A stretch of DNA of 64,000 bases from Aliiroseovarius sp. S1339 (GTDB taxonomy: Bacteria; Pseudomonadota; Alphaproteobacteria; Rhodobacterales; Rhodobacteraceae): contig NZ_JALPQG010000007.1 in assembly GCF_023195695.1 (NCBI RefSeq), positions 124,001 through 188,000 on the forward strand, in the 5' to 3' direction. The notes beneath the pieces were generated by a model. The model worked only from the letters and a program-made list of their open reading frames with translations, was not told the origin of the DNA and did no database searches. This document shows positions 50,460-60,303 of this stretch, piece after piece. Both the position numbers and the translations under genes were made by a program. Position 1 is the stretch's first letter, and the number at the start of each line of letters is the position of its first letter.

Positions 50460-53030
50460 TTAAAACTGATCCAGCAGACGTTTTAGGTAGTCGCGTTCCA
50501 GATCGGGGCGATCACCGTCACCGGATCGGCGGCGCAGTTCGTTCATCAACTCTTGCGCGCGTCGATAGACGTCTTCACCATCTTCAAGCGGGTTATCTGT
50601 GCCGACCGCACCGGATTGACCGTCGGGGTTGCGACCAAGCGGGTCGCGTTGGCTTGATCTGCGGCCTTCGCCGGGGCTGCTGCCCTGTTCACCTTCGCGC
50701 TGGGCTTGTTGGTTTTGCATGGCTTCGTCGAACTGGCGCATCCCTTCGCGCAAGGCCTCCATCGCGTCGGCCTGTCGGCCCAGCGCTTCGGGCAGGTCGC
50801 CCTGTTCCAATGCGTCAGCGGCGTCACCCATGGCGCGCCCGGCCTCGTCCAGCGCGTCGCGCGCGGCTTGGCCTGCTTCGTCGCTGGCACCGGGCAGGTT
50901 GCGGCGTTGGGCTTCAAGTTGCCGTTGTAAATCGCTTTGGCGCTGCGCCAGATCGTTGCCTTGCCCGGGGCTGTTGTTCTGTTCGGGCCCTGCGCCTTCG
51001 CCATCTTGCCCTTGTTGGCCGCCAGTCCCATCATGGCTTTGGCCACGCCCCTGACCGCCGTCGCGCCCTTCGTTGCCCTCAGCCTCGCCCGCCTGCGATC
51101 CTTGCCCTTGTTCCTGCAGGTCGCGGAAAGCCTGATCCGACAGACCTTGTTGTTCGCGCAGTGTGTCCTGAAGACCCTCGCGCGCGCTTTCTCCGGGTTG
51201 GCTGGGCTGCCCGTTCTGCGCCATCTGCATGTTTTCCATCATCTGGCGCAGTTGATCGAGCATCTGCATCGCCTCGTCCTCGCGCCCTTCACGCATCAAC
51301 TCTTCGATACGGTCCATCATATCTTCAATGTCGGCCTGCGACATCTCGATCCCGTTTTCAGGTGGCGGCTGATCAGATTGCGGTGCGTTCTGCTGGTTCT
51401 GCGCCAGCTGATCCATGTAGTCGCGCATCGCCTCGCGGACCTCGTCCATCAGTTCGGCCAGCTCTTCTTCGCTGGCCCCGTCGCGCATGGCTTGTTCCAA
51501 CCTATCTTGTGCCTGCTGCATCCGGGCAAGCGCGTCGGCAAGCCGGCCATCGTCAAGTTCGACGGCGACGTCCCACAGTAAGGTGGCGATCTCGTCGCGC
51601 AGGTCTTCTGGCAGGCCTGAAGGCAGGTCAGAAAAGGCGATGCCAGCTTCCAGTCGCCGGATGCCCCCGCGTAGCCGTAAGTAGACGCCGTCGGGTAGCT
51701 TAAGGTCGTCGGGGCGGTTCAGCACAGCCCGCAGGATTTGCGCAACGCGGCGTCCGTTCTGGCGTGACCACATCAGATCGCGGCGTTGTTCGACCAGTGC
51801 TTTGGCAACGGGATGCAGAAAACGGCGGGCGGGAAGAATAATGCCCAGCGGGGTCGACGTGCCGGTTTGTTCTGCGCCATCTTCGACCTTCAGCGTCAGG
51901 TTGATCGGCAGGCCCGCCCACGGGTGTTCGATCAGGTTTTCCTCCAACACCCCTTCGATCAGCGTTCGTGCGCCGCGATAGGGCAATGGTAGGTCAACAA
52001 TCAAAGGTGGGCGGGGTTCCGGGTCGACTGCCAGCCCATGGCGGCGATCCATGCGGTCAAGCCCAAGTGACGCTTCGGCGTGACCTGCAGTGACGGCGTA
52101 ATCATCGGTCGCGATGAACGGAAGCGAAAAATCGCCAGCAATGCGGCGCGACAGGTCCCCGTCTATGCCTACATTGGGCGGGGTGTCGCCGATTGCGGTG
52201 ATGTGCCAAGTCGCCCCGCCGGGACCGTCGATGCTGAGCAGGCTATTTTTGGTGATGATCTGGACATAGCTTTGCAGGGTCGGGCCTTTAATCGGCGCGC
52301 CGGACAGATCGGCGTCGATGGTAAAGGCGCTAAGGTCGCCATACAGCCGCAGGGTCAGGCGGCTGCCCGTGGGCACGGCCAGTGGTCCGGGGGGTTGGTC
52401 GGCCAGATACAGGCTGGGGCGTCCAGTGTAGCCGGGCGGCTCAATCCACCCTTCCCAACTGGCGCTGGCGATTGGCTGAGCGCTGGCGTTCGTGCCCGTG
52501 ACCGACGCCGCGCGGTCCATCCACGGGGTAAAGCCAAGCGCCAAAGCGGCACCTGTGGCGGCTATCAGACGCAAGCCATAAGGGTCATTCAGCGCGACGC
52601 GCAGGTCGGGCGCAACGGGCCTTACGCCCTTTAAACGCTGGGCCATCCGGTGCAAATGGGCCTGCCACAGATCACGCGAGGCCGGGTCATTGCGTCCGGT
52701 CGCCTGTTCGTCTTGCAGGGCTGCAATCGGGTGGCCAGGCAGGCTGTCATCCAGCCGGGCTAGGCGCTCGGCCCGGCTGGGCCACGAGAATTTTCGAACC
52801 CCCCAAATCAGCGCGATAAGGGCTATGGCCGCGCCAACCATCATCGCGCCGCTCGCTGCGGGGGATGGGCCGATGGTCCAGAAGCTCCACACTGCGAAAG
52901 CTGCCAGAAGGATTGTCGCAAGCGGCCAGAAAGCATGCCAGAACCGCTCCAAAACCATGCCAGCCCCTGTCAGACGCAAAGGCCATCTGAGATGCGGTTG
53001 CACCTCGTTAGGTAGGGTGGGGCGGGTCAT
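50460..53030 (-). CDS. TIGR02302 family protein (DUF4175)
   Basis: 856 residues. Two membrane helices lie near the N-terminus (about 34-50 and 59-76), with a third hydrophobic segment near 152-170. A large domain with beta structure follows. The region from about 515 to 810 is extremely rich in Gln, Glu, Gly and Asp (repeats such as QGQGSQAG, REQQGLSD, GQGRGQSHDG) with helical stretches. This is the architecture of the TIGR02302 family of Alphaproteobacteria, of unknown function. It starts 16 bases after lysA and is likely the last gene of the argH-lysA unit. Confidence 0.92.
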   Translation of the reverse strand: MTRPTLPNEVQPHLRWPLRLTGAGMVLERFWHAFWPLATILLAAFAVWSFWTIGPSPAASGAMMVGAAIALIALIWGVRKFSWPSRAERLARLDDSLPGHPIAALQDEQATGRNDPASRDLWQAHLHRMAQRLKGVRPVAPDLRVALNDPYGLRLIAATGAALALGFTPWMDRAASVTGTNASAQPIASASWEGWIEPPGYTGRPSLYLADQPPGPLAVPTGSRLTLRLYGDLSAFTIDADLSGAPIKGPTLQSYVQIITKNSLLSIDGPGGATWHITAIGDTPPNVGIDGDLSRRIAGDFSLPFIATDDYAVTAGHAEASLGLDRMDRRHGLAVDPEPRPPLIVDLPLPYRGARTLIEGVLEENLIEHPWAGLPINLTLKVEDGAEQTGTSTPLGIILPARRFLHPVAKALVEQRRDLMWSRQNGRRVAQILRAVLNRPDDLKLPDGVYLRLRGGIRRLEAGIAFSDLPSGLPEDLRDEIATLLWDVAVELDDGRLADALARMQQAQDRLEQAMRDGASEEELAELMDEVREAMRDYMDQLAQNQQNAPQSDQPPPENGIEMSQADIEDMMDRIEELMREGREDEAMQMLDQLRQMMENMQMAQNGQPSQPGESAREGLQDTLREQQGLSDQAFRDLQEQGQGSQAGEAEGNEGRDGGQGRGQSHDGTGGQQGQDGEGAGPEQNNSPGQGNDLAQRQSDLQRQLEAQRRNLPGASDEAGQAARDALDEAGRAMGDAADALEQGDLPEALGRQADAMEALREGMRQFDEAMQNQQAQREGEQGSSPGEGRRSSQRDPLGRNPDGQSGAVGTDNPLEDGEDVYRRAQELMNELRRRSGDGDRPDLERDYLKRLLDQF

Positions 53031-53046
53031 TGGACCCGCGTTGGGT

Positions 53047-54312
53047 TCACAGCCATGAAGGGATGGTATCGCGTCCTAGCATCTGTTCATAGGTGGGTCG
53101 CGCACGGATGACTTCAAATTGATCGCCCATCACCAGAACTTCGGGGATCAGGGGGCGGGAGTTATACTCGGAGGCCATCACCGCGCCGTAGGCGCCCGCG
53201 GACCGGAAGGCGATCAGGTCCTCGGGTCGAAGGCTGTCCAGATCGCGCCCCTTTGCGAATGTATCGCCGGTTTCGCAGATCGGCCCGACGATGTCATAGC
53301 GGGCTTTTTCGTCGCCGGGTGTCGCCTCGATCACTGGAATAATGTCGTGATGGGCTTCATACATCGACGGGCGCACAAGGTCGTTCATCGCGGCGTCCAC
53401 GATCAGGAAGTCCTGTCCTTCGCCTTCCTTCACATAGATCACGGATGTGACCATCAGGCCCGCATTGCCGGATACCAGCCGTCCCGGTTCAATCTCGATC
53501 TCGCAGCCCAGATGCCCCACGGTTTCGCGCACCATCTGGCCGTATTCGATGGGCAGCGGGGGTGCGGTGTTTGATCGCTCGTAAGGAATGCCAAGCCCGC
53601 CGCCTAGATCAAGGCGGGTGATGTCGTGGCCGTCTGCGCGTAGGGCTTCAGTCAGTTGCGCAACCTTCTGGTAAGCTTGGCGGAACGGCTCCAGCTTGGT
53701 CAGTTGGCTGCCGATATGCACGTCGATGCCGACGGCCTTCAGGCCGGGCAGGGTGGCAATTTCGGCGTAAACGTCGCGGGCACGGGTGATTGGGATACCG
53801 AACTTGTTTTCAGACTTGCCGGTCGAGATCTTGGCGTGGGTTTTGGCATCGACGTCCGGGTTTATGCGGACGGTCACGGGCGCGACCACCCCCATATCAG
53901 AGGCAACCTGCGACAGCACCCGCATCTCGGGTTCGCTTTCCAGATTGAACTGACGGATACCATGGGCCAGCGCCAGTCGCATTTCGTCGCGGGTCTTGCC
54001 GACACCGGAAAAGACGATCCGGTCGCCCGGCACGCCAGCGGCCAGCGCGCGGCGGTATTCACCTTCTGACACCACGTCCATGCCCGCGCCCAAGTCACCC
54101 AGCAGCTTCAAGACGGCAAGGTTCGAGTTGGATTTGACCGCGAAGCAGACAAGGTGGTCCGCCCAGTCCAGCGCTTCGGTGAACAGCCCGATATGACGTT
54201 TCAGCGTGGCGGCGGAATAGACATAGAAGGGCGTGCCGACCTTGGCGGCGATCTCGGGGATTGCCACGTCTTCGGCGTGCAGGATGCCGTCGCGGTAAAG
54301 GAAATGATCCAT
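53047..54312 (-). CDS. lysA: Diaminopimelate decarboxylase
   Basis: 421 residues from ATG 54312 (MDHFLYRDGILHAEDVAIPE); the frame is open to 54405 but overlaps the small lipoprotein gene. It makes lysine from meso-diaminopimelate using PLP. The PLP lysine is Lys60 in VCFAVKSNSN, with the GGGLGIPY phosphate loop and the catalytic CETGDTFAKG near the C-terminus. It lies 25 bases after the lipoprotein stop. asd, upstream in the pathway, is at 20507. Confidence 0.97.
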   Translation of the reverse strand: MDHFLYRDGILHAEDVAIPEIAAKVGTPFYVYSAATLKRHIGLFTEALDWADHLVCFAVKSNSNLAVLKLLGDLGAGMDVVSEGEYRRALAAGVPGDRIVFSGVGKTRDEMRLALAHGIRQFNLESEPEMRVLSQVASDMGVVAPVTVRINPDVDAKTHAKISTGKSENKFGIPITRARDVYAEIATLPGLKAVGIDVHIGSQLTKLEPFRQAYQKVAQLTEALRADGHDITRLDLGGGLGIPYERSNTAPPLPIEYGQMVRETVGHLGCEIEIEPGRLVSGNAGLMVTSVIYVKEGEGQDFLIVDAAMNDLVRPSMYEAHHDIIPVIEATPGDEKARYDIVGPICETGDTFAKGRDLDSLRPEDLIAFRSAGAYGAVMASEYNSRPLIPEVLVMGDQFEVIRARPTYEQMLGRDTIPSWL

Positions 54313-54337
54313 GGGCGGGCCTTTCGGGCAGCTGGGC

Positions 54338-54454
54338 TTACTGGCGGGCTTGTTGTTCTGCGATGTCTTCCGGGCTACCGGGACGAATAGGCTCGCCATC
54401 GGCACCGCAGGCAGCCAGACTCAGAAGGGCGAGGATCAGGGTGACGCGGATCAT
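54338..54454 (-). CDS. lptM: LptM-like small lipoprotein
   Basis: 38 residues. The signal [16 protein letters not shown] ends in the lipobox LAAC (Cys16), followed by [20 protein letters not shown]. The ATG at 54454 overlaps the argH stop in an ATGA, and GGAGG lies 6 bases before it. In many Proteobacteria a tiny lipoprotein just upstream of lysA or dapF is LptM (YifL), which helps mature the LptDE outer-membrane LPS translocon. The family match rests on lipobox, size and position, so the symbol is tentative. Confidence 0.8.
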   Translation of the reverse strand: MIRVTLILALLSLAACGADGEPIRPGSPEDIAEQQARQ

Positions 54455-55848
54455 GACAGCACCTCCTTCCAACGAGCGATCTGTTTGCGAACCTCGGACG
54501 GGGCCGTGCCGCCATAGGATGTGCGGCTCGCGACGGAATTATGCACGCCAAGAACGCCGAAGACCTCGTCGGTGATCGCATCATGGATCGACTGCATGTC
54601 GGCGAGCGACAGGTCGGGCAGGTCGCAGCCGCGGGTTTCGGCCATAGCCACCAGCGACCCGGTCACGTGGTGGGCGTCGCGGAACGGCATGTTCAATGCG
54701 CGCACCAGCCAGTCGGCAAGATCGGTCGCGGTCGAGAAACCGGAAGAAGCCGCAGCCTCAAGTGCGTCCGTATTTGCTGCCATGTCTGACACCATGCCAG
54801 TCATTGCGGCCAGTGCCAGCATCAGGTTGTCGGCGGCGTCAAACACCTGTTCCTTGTCTTCCTGCATGTCCTTGGAATAGGCGAGCGGCAGCCCCTTCAT
54901 CACGGTCATCAGGCCCACGGTGGCCCCCATGATCCGCCCGATTTTGGCGCGGATCAGTTCAGCCGCGTCTGGGTTGCGCTTTTGTGGCATGATCGACGAA
55001 CCGGTGGACCATTTGTCAGACATGCGCACGAAACGGAACTGGGCGGATGACCAGATCACCAACTCTTCTGCAAAGCGACTAAGGTGCATGGCGCAGATGG
55101 ACGCTGACGTCAGGAACTCCAACGCGAAATCACGGTCGGCCACGGCGTCCAGCGAATTGGCGGTGGGGCGGTCAAAGCCCAAGGCCTCGGCGGTCATGTG
55201 GCGGTCGATAGGGAAGGACGTGCCAGCGAGGGCTGCTGATCCCAAGGGGCACTCGTTCATCCGGGTGCGCGCATCGCGGAAACGAGACATATCACGGGCA
55301 AACATCTCGACATAAGCCATCATGTGGTGGCCCCATGTCACTGGTTGGGCCGTTTGCAGGTGCGTGAAACCTGGCATGACCCAGTCCGCCCCTGCTTCAG
55401 CCTGACCGATCAAAGCGCGGATCAGCGCCTCCAACCCCTCGATTGCCGCGTCCATCTGGTCACGCACCCACAGGCGGAAATCGGTAGCGACCTGATCATT
55501 GCGCGACCGGGCCGTGTGCAGACGGCCAGCGGGCTCACCGACGATTTCTTTCAGGCGAGCTTCGACATTCATGTGGATATCTTCAAGCGCTGTCGAGAAG
55601 GCGAAACTGCCGCCTTCAATCTCACTCAGGACTTGCGTCAGACCTTCGTGGATCGCTTCGGCGTCTTGCTCCGTGATGACACCGGTTGCTGCCAGCATTA
55701 AGGCGTGCGCACGCGATCCGTCGATATCTTGCCGCGCCATGCGCTGGTCATAGCCGATCGAGGCGTTGATTGCCTCCATGATTGCATCGGGGCCAGCGGA
55801 AAAGCGGCCACCCCACATGGCGTTGGTGGTTTTGCTGTCGTCACTCAT
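54451..55848 (-). CDS. argH: Argininosuccinate lyase
   Basis: 465 residues from ATG 55848 ([20 protein letters not shown]), preceded by GGAAAGG; the frame is open to 56145 but that extension is not conserved. It splits argininosuccinate into arginine and fumarate. The fumarase/aspartase signature [11 protein letters not shown] and the SSIMPQ flexible loop serine are intact. First gene of the argH-lptM-lysA-TIGR02302 unit. It is divergent from the transglycosylase gene. Confidence 0.97.
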   Translation of the reverse strand: MSDDSKTTNAMWGGRFSAGPDAIMEAINASIGYDQRMARQDIDGSRAHALMLAATGVITEQDAEAIHEGLTQVLSEIEGGSFAFSTALEDIHMNVEARLKEIVGEPAGRLHTARSRNDQVATDFRLWVRDQMDAAIEGLEALIRALIGQAEAGADWVMPGFTHLQTAQPVTWGHHMMAYVEMFARDMSRFRDARTRMNECPLGSAALAGTSFPIDRHMTAEALGFDRPTANSLDAVADRDFALEFLTSASICAMHLSRFAEELVIWSSAQFRFVRMSDKWSTGSSIMPQKRNPDAAELIRAKIGRIMGATVGLMTVMKGLPLAYSKDMQEDKEQVFDAADNLMLALAAMTGMVSDMAANTDALEAAASSGFSTATDLADWLVRALNMPFRDAHHVTGSLVAMAETRGCDLPDLSLADMQSIHDAITDEVFGVLGVHNSVASRTSYGGTAPSEVRKQIARWKEVLS

Positions 55849-56069
55849 TGTCAGCCTTTCGGAAGGTCGGATCTGCGTTGACTTGCTATACGCGGCGCAG
55901 GGCAAAGGCGCAATTGGGCAGCGGCGGTTGGCAAAAATTTGGGGCGCGACAAAGGATGCGCGGGCCCTGTCAGCGCGAGATTGCCGATCCGCGCCGCAAG
56001 GCTTTGAGGTCTGCGCAAACAGGCGTATTGTCTGCACTCGGCGCACAAATCTGCTCGGACGAGGCTGCG

Positions 56070-57287
56070 ATGGCTGGGGTGTCAAAAGGCATGCAAACCG
56101 GAAGAATCTCAAGGCGACAGGCAGCAGGGCTGCTTTTGGCCGCAAGTATTATGCCTAAAGCCGCGCTGGCCGATGCGGGGTTTGCGGCATGGCTGGCCAG
56201 TTTCCGTACACGGGCTGCCTCAAGCGGCATTCCGGCCAACACCCTGCGCGCGCTGGAGAAGGTGCGTTTCCTGCCCGAGGTGGTCAGGTCAGACAAAGCG
56301 CCCGCAGAAACATCAAGATCGCTTGGCGACTATCTCGCCTCGGCAGCGTCGCCGCAGCGGATCAAGGGTGGGCAAGTCGTTATGGCGCGCTATCCGACCC
56401 TGCTGGGGCGGATCGAGAAACATTTTGAGGTTCCGCGTGAGATCATCGTGGCGATCTGGGGCATGGAAAGCAGCTATGGGGCTGTGCGCGGGTCGGCCCC
56501 GGTTCTGTCGACCCTGGCGTCGCTGGCCTATGATGGCCGTCGCCGCAATCTGTTCGAAGAAGAGCTGCTGGCTGCCTTGCATATCCTTGCCTCTGGCGAC
56601 ACATCACTTAGCCGGTTGAACGGATCTTATGCGGGGGCCATGGGGCACACGCAGTTCATGCCAAGTTCGTTCTTGCGCCATGCGGTTGATTTCAACCGCG
56701 ATGGTCGGCGCGACATTTGGGCCGATGATCCGACGGACGCGCTGGCCTCGACTGCGGCGTATCTGCGTGCGAAGGGTTGGCACGAAGGACAACCTTGGGC
56801 TTATGAAGTGCAATTGCCGAAAGGCTTCGATCTGGCGCGCACCGGGCGCGTCCATACGCGGCGGCAACGTGATTGGGCGCAGCTTGGCGTGACCCACGCG
56901 TCGGGCGAAAAGCTTAGCGGTTCGGCCTTCGGCGCGCTGATTCTGCCAGCCGGCCCCACCGGCCCTGTGTTCATGATCTTCGACAATTTCCACGTGCTGA
57001 AGACCTATAATTATGCCGACAGCTACGTTATCGGCGTGGGGCATCTGTCTGACCGTCTAGCCGGGCGCGGACCCATTCGCGCCAAGTTCCCCGGAGACCC
57101 GTGGGGTATGACCACCGCCGAGCGGCAAGAGTTGCAAAGCCGCCTGAACGCGTTGGGCTTCAAGGCCGGGCGCCCGGATGGTGTGATCGGTGAAAAGGGG
57201 CGTGCGGCGATACGGTCTTATCAGACTGCGCGCGGCGTGCCGGTTACCGGCGTTCCCAGCCGGGACTTGCTGGCGGGACTTCGCTAG
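56070..57287 (+). CDS. Lytic murein transglycosylase (MltB/SLT_2 type)
   Basis: 405 residues from ATG 56070 (GAGG 6 bases before) or 398 from ATG 56091. A Tat-like signal [13 protein letters not shown] lies near the N-terminus. The SLT_2 domain (about 35-330) has [12 protein letters not shown] with the catalytic Glu and [19 protein letters not shown]-terminal peptidoglycan-binding domain (about 345-403, [20 protein letters not shown]) follows. It cleaves glycan strands to 1,6-anhydro ends. Its last 44 bases overlap the convergent tag gene. Confidence 0.93.
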   Translation: MAGVSKGMQTGRISRRQAAGLLLAASIMPKAALADAGFAAWLASFRTRAASSGIPANTLRALEKVRFLPEVVRSDKAPAETSRSLGDYLASAASPQRIKGGQVVMARYPTLLGRIEKHFEVPREIIVAIWGMESSYGAVRGSAPVLSTLASLAYDGRRRNLFEEELLAALHILASGDTSLSRLNGSYAGAMGHTQFMPSSFLRHAVDFNRDGRRDIWADDPTDALASTAAYLRAKGWHEGQPWAYEVQLPKGFDLARTGRVHTRRQRDWAQLGVTHASGEKLSGSAFGALILPAGPTGPVFMIFDNFHVLKTYNYADSYVIGVGHLSDRLAGRGPIRAKFPGDPWGMTTAERQELQSRLNALGFKAGRPDGVIGEKGRAAIRSYQTARGVPVTGVPSRDLLAGLR

Positions 57288-57843
57288 CCACCTGATTAAA
57301 GCGAAAGCAGCTTGTGGTGTGGTTGTTTAACAAGCCACAGGCCTCCATCCAAGCATAGATGATTGTGGGGCCGCAGAACTTGAACCCAGCCTTTTTCAGA
57401 TCTTTAGACATCTGTTCGGTCAATGGGCTTGAGGTCGGGACCTCCGCAAGGCTGGCGTATCGCGACACCTGCGGCACGCCGTCGACATACCCCCAAATCA
57501 AATCTGCAAAAGCCTGCGCGCCGCCAAGATTCAGATAGGCTTGCGCGTTGCCGATGGTAGCTTCGATCTTGCCGCGGTGGCGGACGATCCCGGCATTGCC
57601 CAGCAATCGCGTCACCTCGTCGTCGCCCCATTTGGCGATAACGTCGGGGTCGAACCCTTCAAAGGCAGCGCGGAATGCGTCACGTTTGCGCAGAATGGTG
57701 ATCCAACTCAGCCCGGCCTGAAACCCGTCAAGGATCAGCTTTTCCCACAACGCCCGGCCATCATATTCCGGCACGCCCCATTCGGTGTCGTGATAGGTGA
57801 CATAAAGCGGATCATCTCCGCACCATGTGCAGCGCTGGGTCAT
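57244..57843 (-). CDS. tag: DNA-3-methyladenine glycosylase I
   Basis: 199 residues from ATG 57843 (MTQRCTWCGDDPLYVTYHDT). It excises 3-methyladenine from DNA. The zinc ligands are at the N-terminus (Cys5, then the histidine in YHDTEWG) and the C-terminus (HTTSC). FCGPTIIYAWMEACGLLNNH is the usual end of the family core. The final 14 residues are read through the tail of the convergent transglycosylase gene. Confidence 0.94.
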   Translation of the reverse strand: MTQRCTWCGDDPLYVTYHDTEWGVPEYDGRALWEKLILDGFQAGLSWITILRKRDAFRAAFEGFDPDVIAKWGDDEVTRLLGNAGIVRHRGKIEATIGNAQAYLNLGGAQAFADLIWGYVDGVPQVSRYASLAEVPTSSPLTEQMSKDLKKAGFKFCGPTIIYAWMEACGLLNNHTTSCFRFNQVASEVPPASPGWERR

Positions 57844-57951
57844 AAGAGAGCTTTCTTCTGAGATACGTAAAATTAGCAGGAAATTGAGGATTTCACTGCT
57901 TGTTAGCATATGTGGCGCATCAATGTCTCATCGCTGCGATGGAGATTTTCA

Positions 57952-58791
57952 ATGATGCGTAATTTGAGATGGGATGAGGTGCCTGGAATAGCGCCGATGG
58001 GCGACCAACCGATGAGCGACCCACTCTCCGTCGCCCTTGATCTGCGCGACCACGAAGCGCTGGACTTGGTGCGCCATGCATTGCGCCACAAACAGGTGAA
58101 ACTGGCCTATCAACCGGTTGTGCAGACGGCCAATCCAGACCGTATGGCATTTTATGAAGGCCTGTTGCGGGTGCATGACGCCTCTGGCCGAGTGATTCCC
58201 GCAAAAAGCTTTATTGGAGCCGTCGAAGACACCGAGATGGGGCGCATTCTTGACGCGCTGGCCTTGGAAAAGGGGCTGGAAGTTTTGGCAGCGGAACCGG
58301 GGCTGCGATTGGCGGTTAACATGTCGGCCCGTTCGATCGCCTATCCGGGCTGGAAACAGGTGTTGGAACGCGGCCTGCAGGACAACCCGACTGTGGGTGA
58401 GCGCCTGATTCTTGAGATTACAGAACGTACAGCCATCACCATGCCGGATCTGGTGCAGGTCTTCATGGCGGACCTGCAGCAAAAAGGGATCAGCTTCGCG
58501 CTGGATGACTTTGGCGCAGGCTTCACTTCTTTCCGTTATCTCAAAGACTTCTACTTCGACATCCTGAAGATCGACGGCGAGTTCATCCGCGGCATCCATC
58601 AAGACGCTGACAATCAGATCCTGACCGAAGCAATGTTGTCCCTAGCACGCCATTTCGACATGTTCACGGTGGCGGAAAGTGTCGAAAACTATAAGGACGC
58701 GACTTATCTTGCTTCGATTGGCGTGGATTGCATGCAGGGGTATTATTTTGGTGCGCCGACGATCAATCCCTATTGGCAGAAGGTGGCCTGA
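57952..58791 (+). CDS. EAL-domain cyclic-di-GMP phosphodiesterase-like protein
   Basis: 279 residues from ATG 57952 with GGAG 8 bases before. One EAL domain and no GGDEF, PAS or membrane segment. The signature is EGL (Glu69-Gly-Leu) instead of EAL. Other catalytic positions are kept: NMSARS, EITERT, DDFGAGFTSF, LKIDGEF, AESVEN and MQGYYFG. It should hydrolyse c-di-GMP to pGpG, and retention of the metal ligands argues that it is active. It lies between tag and phaA with no functional link evident. Confidence 0.9.
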   Translation: MMRNLRWDEVPGIAPMGDQPMSDPLSVALDLRDHEALDLVRHALRHKQVKLAYQPVVQTANPDRMAFYEGLLRVHDASGRVIPAKSFIGAVEDTEMGRILDALALEKGLEVLAAEPGLRLAVNMSARSIAYPGWKQVLERGLQDNPTVGERLILEITERTAITMPDLVQVFMADLQQKGISFALDDFGAGFTSFRYLKDFYFDILKIDGEFIRGIHQDADNQILTEAMLSLARHFDMFTVAESVENYKDATYLASIGVDCMQGYYFGAPTINPYWQKVA

Positions 58792-58956
58792 TCCGGCTGC
58801 CCACTTAAGGTTCCCTGACAGAGCAAGTGCGTGCGACTTGATTTCCTCTGCAATGCAGCACAGGATGCGTTCAACATCGGATATCAGTTCGAAAAAACGT
58901 CGTTTCGCGGCGGTTTGCCGGCGCTTATCCGTCAGTTTGGAGGAAAAGGAACCATC

Positions 58957-60132
58957 ATGACCAACGTTGTTATCGTATCCGCCGCGCGGACTGCCGTCGG
59001 CAGTTTCTCGGGCTCGTTTGCAAACACGCCCGCCCACGACTTGGGGTCCGCTGTGCTTGAGGCCGTCGTCGTCCGCGCCGGAGTCGACAAAAGCGAGATT
59101 GATGAAACCATTCTGGGTCAGGTTCTTCAGGCCGGACAAGGGCAGAACCCCGCGCGCCAAGCGCATATCAACGCCGGATTTCCCAAAGAAAGCTCGGCGT
59201 GGAGCATTAACCAAGTCTGCGGTTCGGGTCTGCGCACCGTGGCGCTTGGTGCCCAGCATGTGATGCTTGGCGATTCGGCCATCGTTGCCGCTGGCGGTCA
59301 GGAAAGCATGTCGCTTAGCGCCCACGTTGCGCATTTACGTGCAGGTCACAAGATGGGCGACATGAAGTTCATCGACTCGATGATCAAGGACGGCCTTTGG
59401 GATGCCTTCAACGGCTACCACATGGGTCAAACCGCCGAGAATGTGGCCCAGCAATGGCAGATCACCCGCGAGATGCAGGATGAATTCGCTGTCGCCTCGC
59501 AAAATAAAGCAGAGGCCGCCCAGAAGGCTGGCAAATTCGCGGATGAGATCGTCCCCTTTGTCGTAAAGACCCGCAAAGGCGAAACTATCGTCGATCAGGA
59601 TGAATACATCCGCCATGGCGCGACAATGGAAGCCATGCAGAAGCTGCGCCCGGCCTTCACCAAAGACGGATCGGTAACTGCGGCCAACGCCTCGGGCATC
59701 AATGACGGTGCAGCCGCGGTATTGCTGATGAGCGCGGAAGAAGCCGAAAAGCGTGGGCTGGAGCCGCTGGCGCGCATCGCATCCTATGCCACCGCAGGGC
59801 TTGATCCGTCGATCATGGGTGTCGGACCGATCCATGCCTCAAAAAAGGCGTTGGAAAAGGCGGGCTGGAAAGCGCAAGACCTTGACCTTGTGGAAGCCAA
59901 TGAGGCGTTCGCCGCGCAGGCTTGCGCCGTGAACAAAGACATGGAGTGGGACACGTCCGTTGTGAACGTGAACGGCGGTGCAATTGCCATCGGCCACCCC
60001 ATTGGTGCCTCGGGCTGCCGTATTCTGAACACGCTGTTGTTTGAGATGAAGCGCCGCGACGCCAAGAAGGGTCTTGCGACACTTTGCATTGGCGGCGGTA
60101 TGGGCGTGGCAATGTGCCTTGAACGTCCCTGA
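58957..60132 (+). CDS. phaA: Acetyl-CoA acetyltransferase
   Basis: 391 residues from ATG 58957 (GGAGG upstream). It condenses two acetyl-CoA to acetoacetyl-CoA, the first step of polyhydroxybutyrate synthesis. The nucleophile is Cys88 (NQVCGSG), with [17 protein letters not shown] and LCIGGGMG at the C-terminus. A terminator follows and phaB lies 171 bases downstream. The frame is open upstream to 58831 but that part is not conserved. Confidence 0.95.
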   Translation: MTNVVIVSAARTAVGSFSGSFANTPAHDLGSAVLEAVVVRAGVDKSEIDETILGQVLQAGQGQNPARQAHINAGFPKESSAWSINQVCGSGLRTVALGAQHVMLGDSAIVAAGGQESMSLSAHVAHLRAGHKMGDMKFIDSMIKDGLWDAFNGYHMGQTAENVAQQWQITREMQDEFAVASQNKAEAAQKAGKFADEIVPFVVKTRKGETIVDQDEYIRHGATMEAMQKLRPAFTKDGSVTAANASGINDGAAAVLLMSAEEAEKRGLEPLARIASYATAGLDPSIMGVGPIHASKKALEKAGWKAQDLDLVEANEAFAAQACAVNKDMEWDTSVVNVNGGAIAIGHPIGASGCRILNTLLFEMKRRDAKKGLATLCIGGGMGVAMCLERP

Positions 60133-60153
60133 GCCATCGCCGGGCTGAAAAGA

Positions 60154-60177
60154 AAAGGCGCCTCTGGGCGCCTTTTT
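60154..60177 (+). terminator. Rho-independent terminator of phaA
   Basis: AAAGGCGCC and GGCGCCTTT form a 9-bp stem with a TCTG loop, ending in TTTTT. It begins 22 bases after the phaA stop, so phaB needs its own promoter or read-through. Confidence 0.9.
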
Positions 60178-60227
60178 GCTACATTGCGGAAAGGCGGGGA
60201 AATAATCTCTGCAATTCTGAAAATGTT

Positions 60228-60246
60228 TACGCAATAATATTGCGTA
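60228..60246. promoter_or_regulatory. Perfect palindrome upstream of phaB
   Basis: TACGCAATAATATTGCGTA is an exact 19-base palindrome about 58 bases before the phaB ATG. A TAGATAAT near 60282 may be a -10 box. Such a site between the phaA terminator and phaB suggests a repressor or activator of phaB. PhaR is a candidate in this group, but its reported targets are TGC/GCA-rich and the fit here is only partial. Confidence 0.5.
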
Positions 60247-60303
60247 GCGAGTGTATAAAAGGTAACAGAGTTTCCATACCTAGATAATATATTGGAGGAA
60301 TAC

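Noticed and set aside
50650-51450. Highly repetitive-looking segment
   Set aside because: It is the in-frame Gln/Gly/Glu-rich region of the TIGR02302 protein, a known feature of that family, and not a DNA repeat array.
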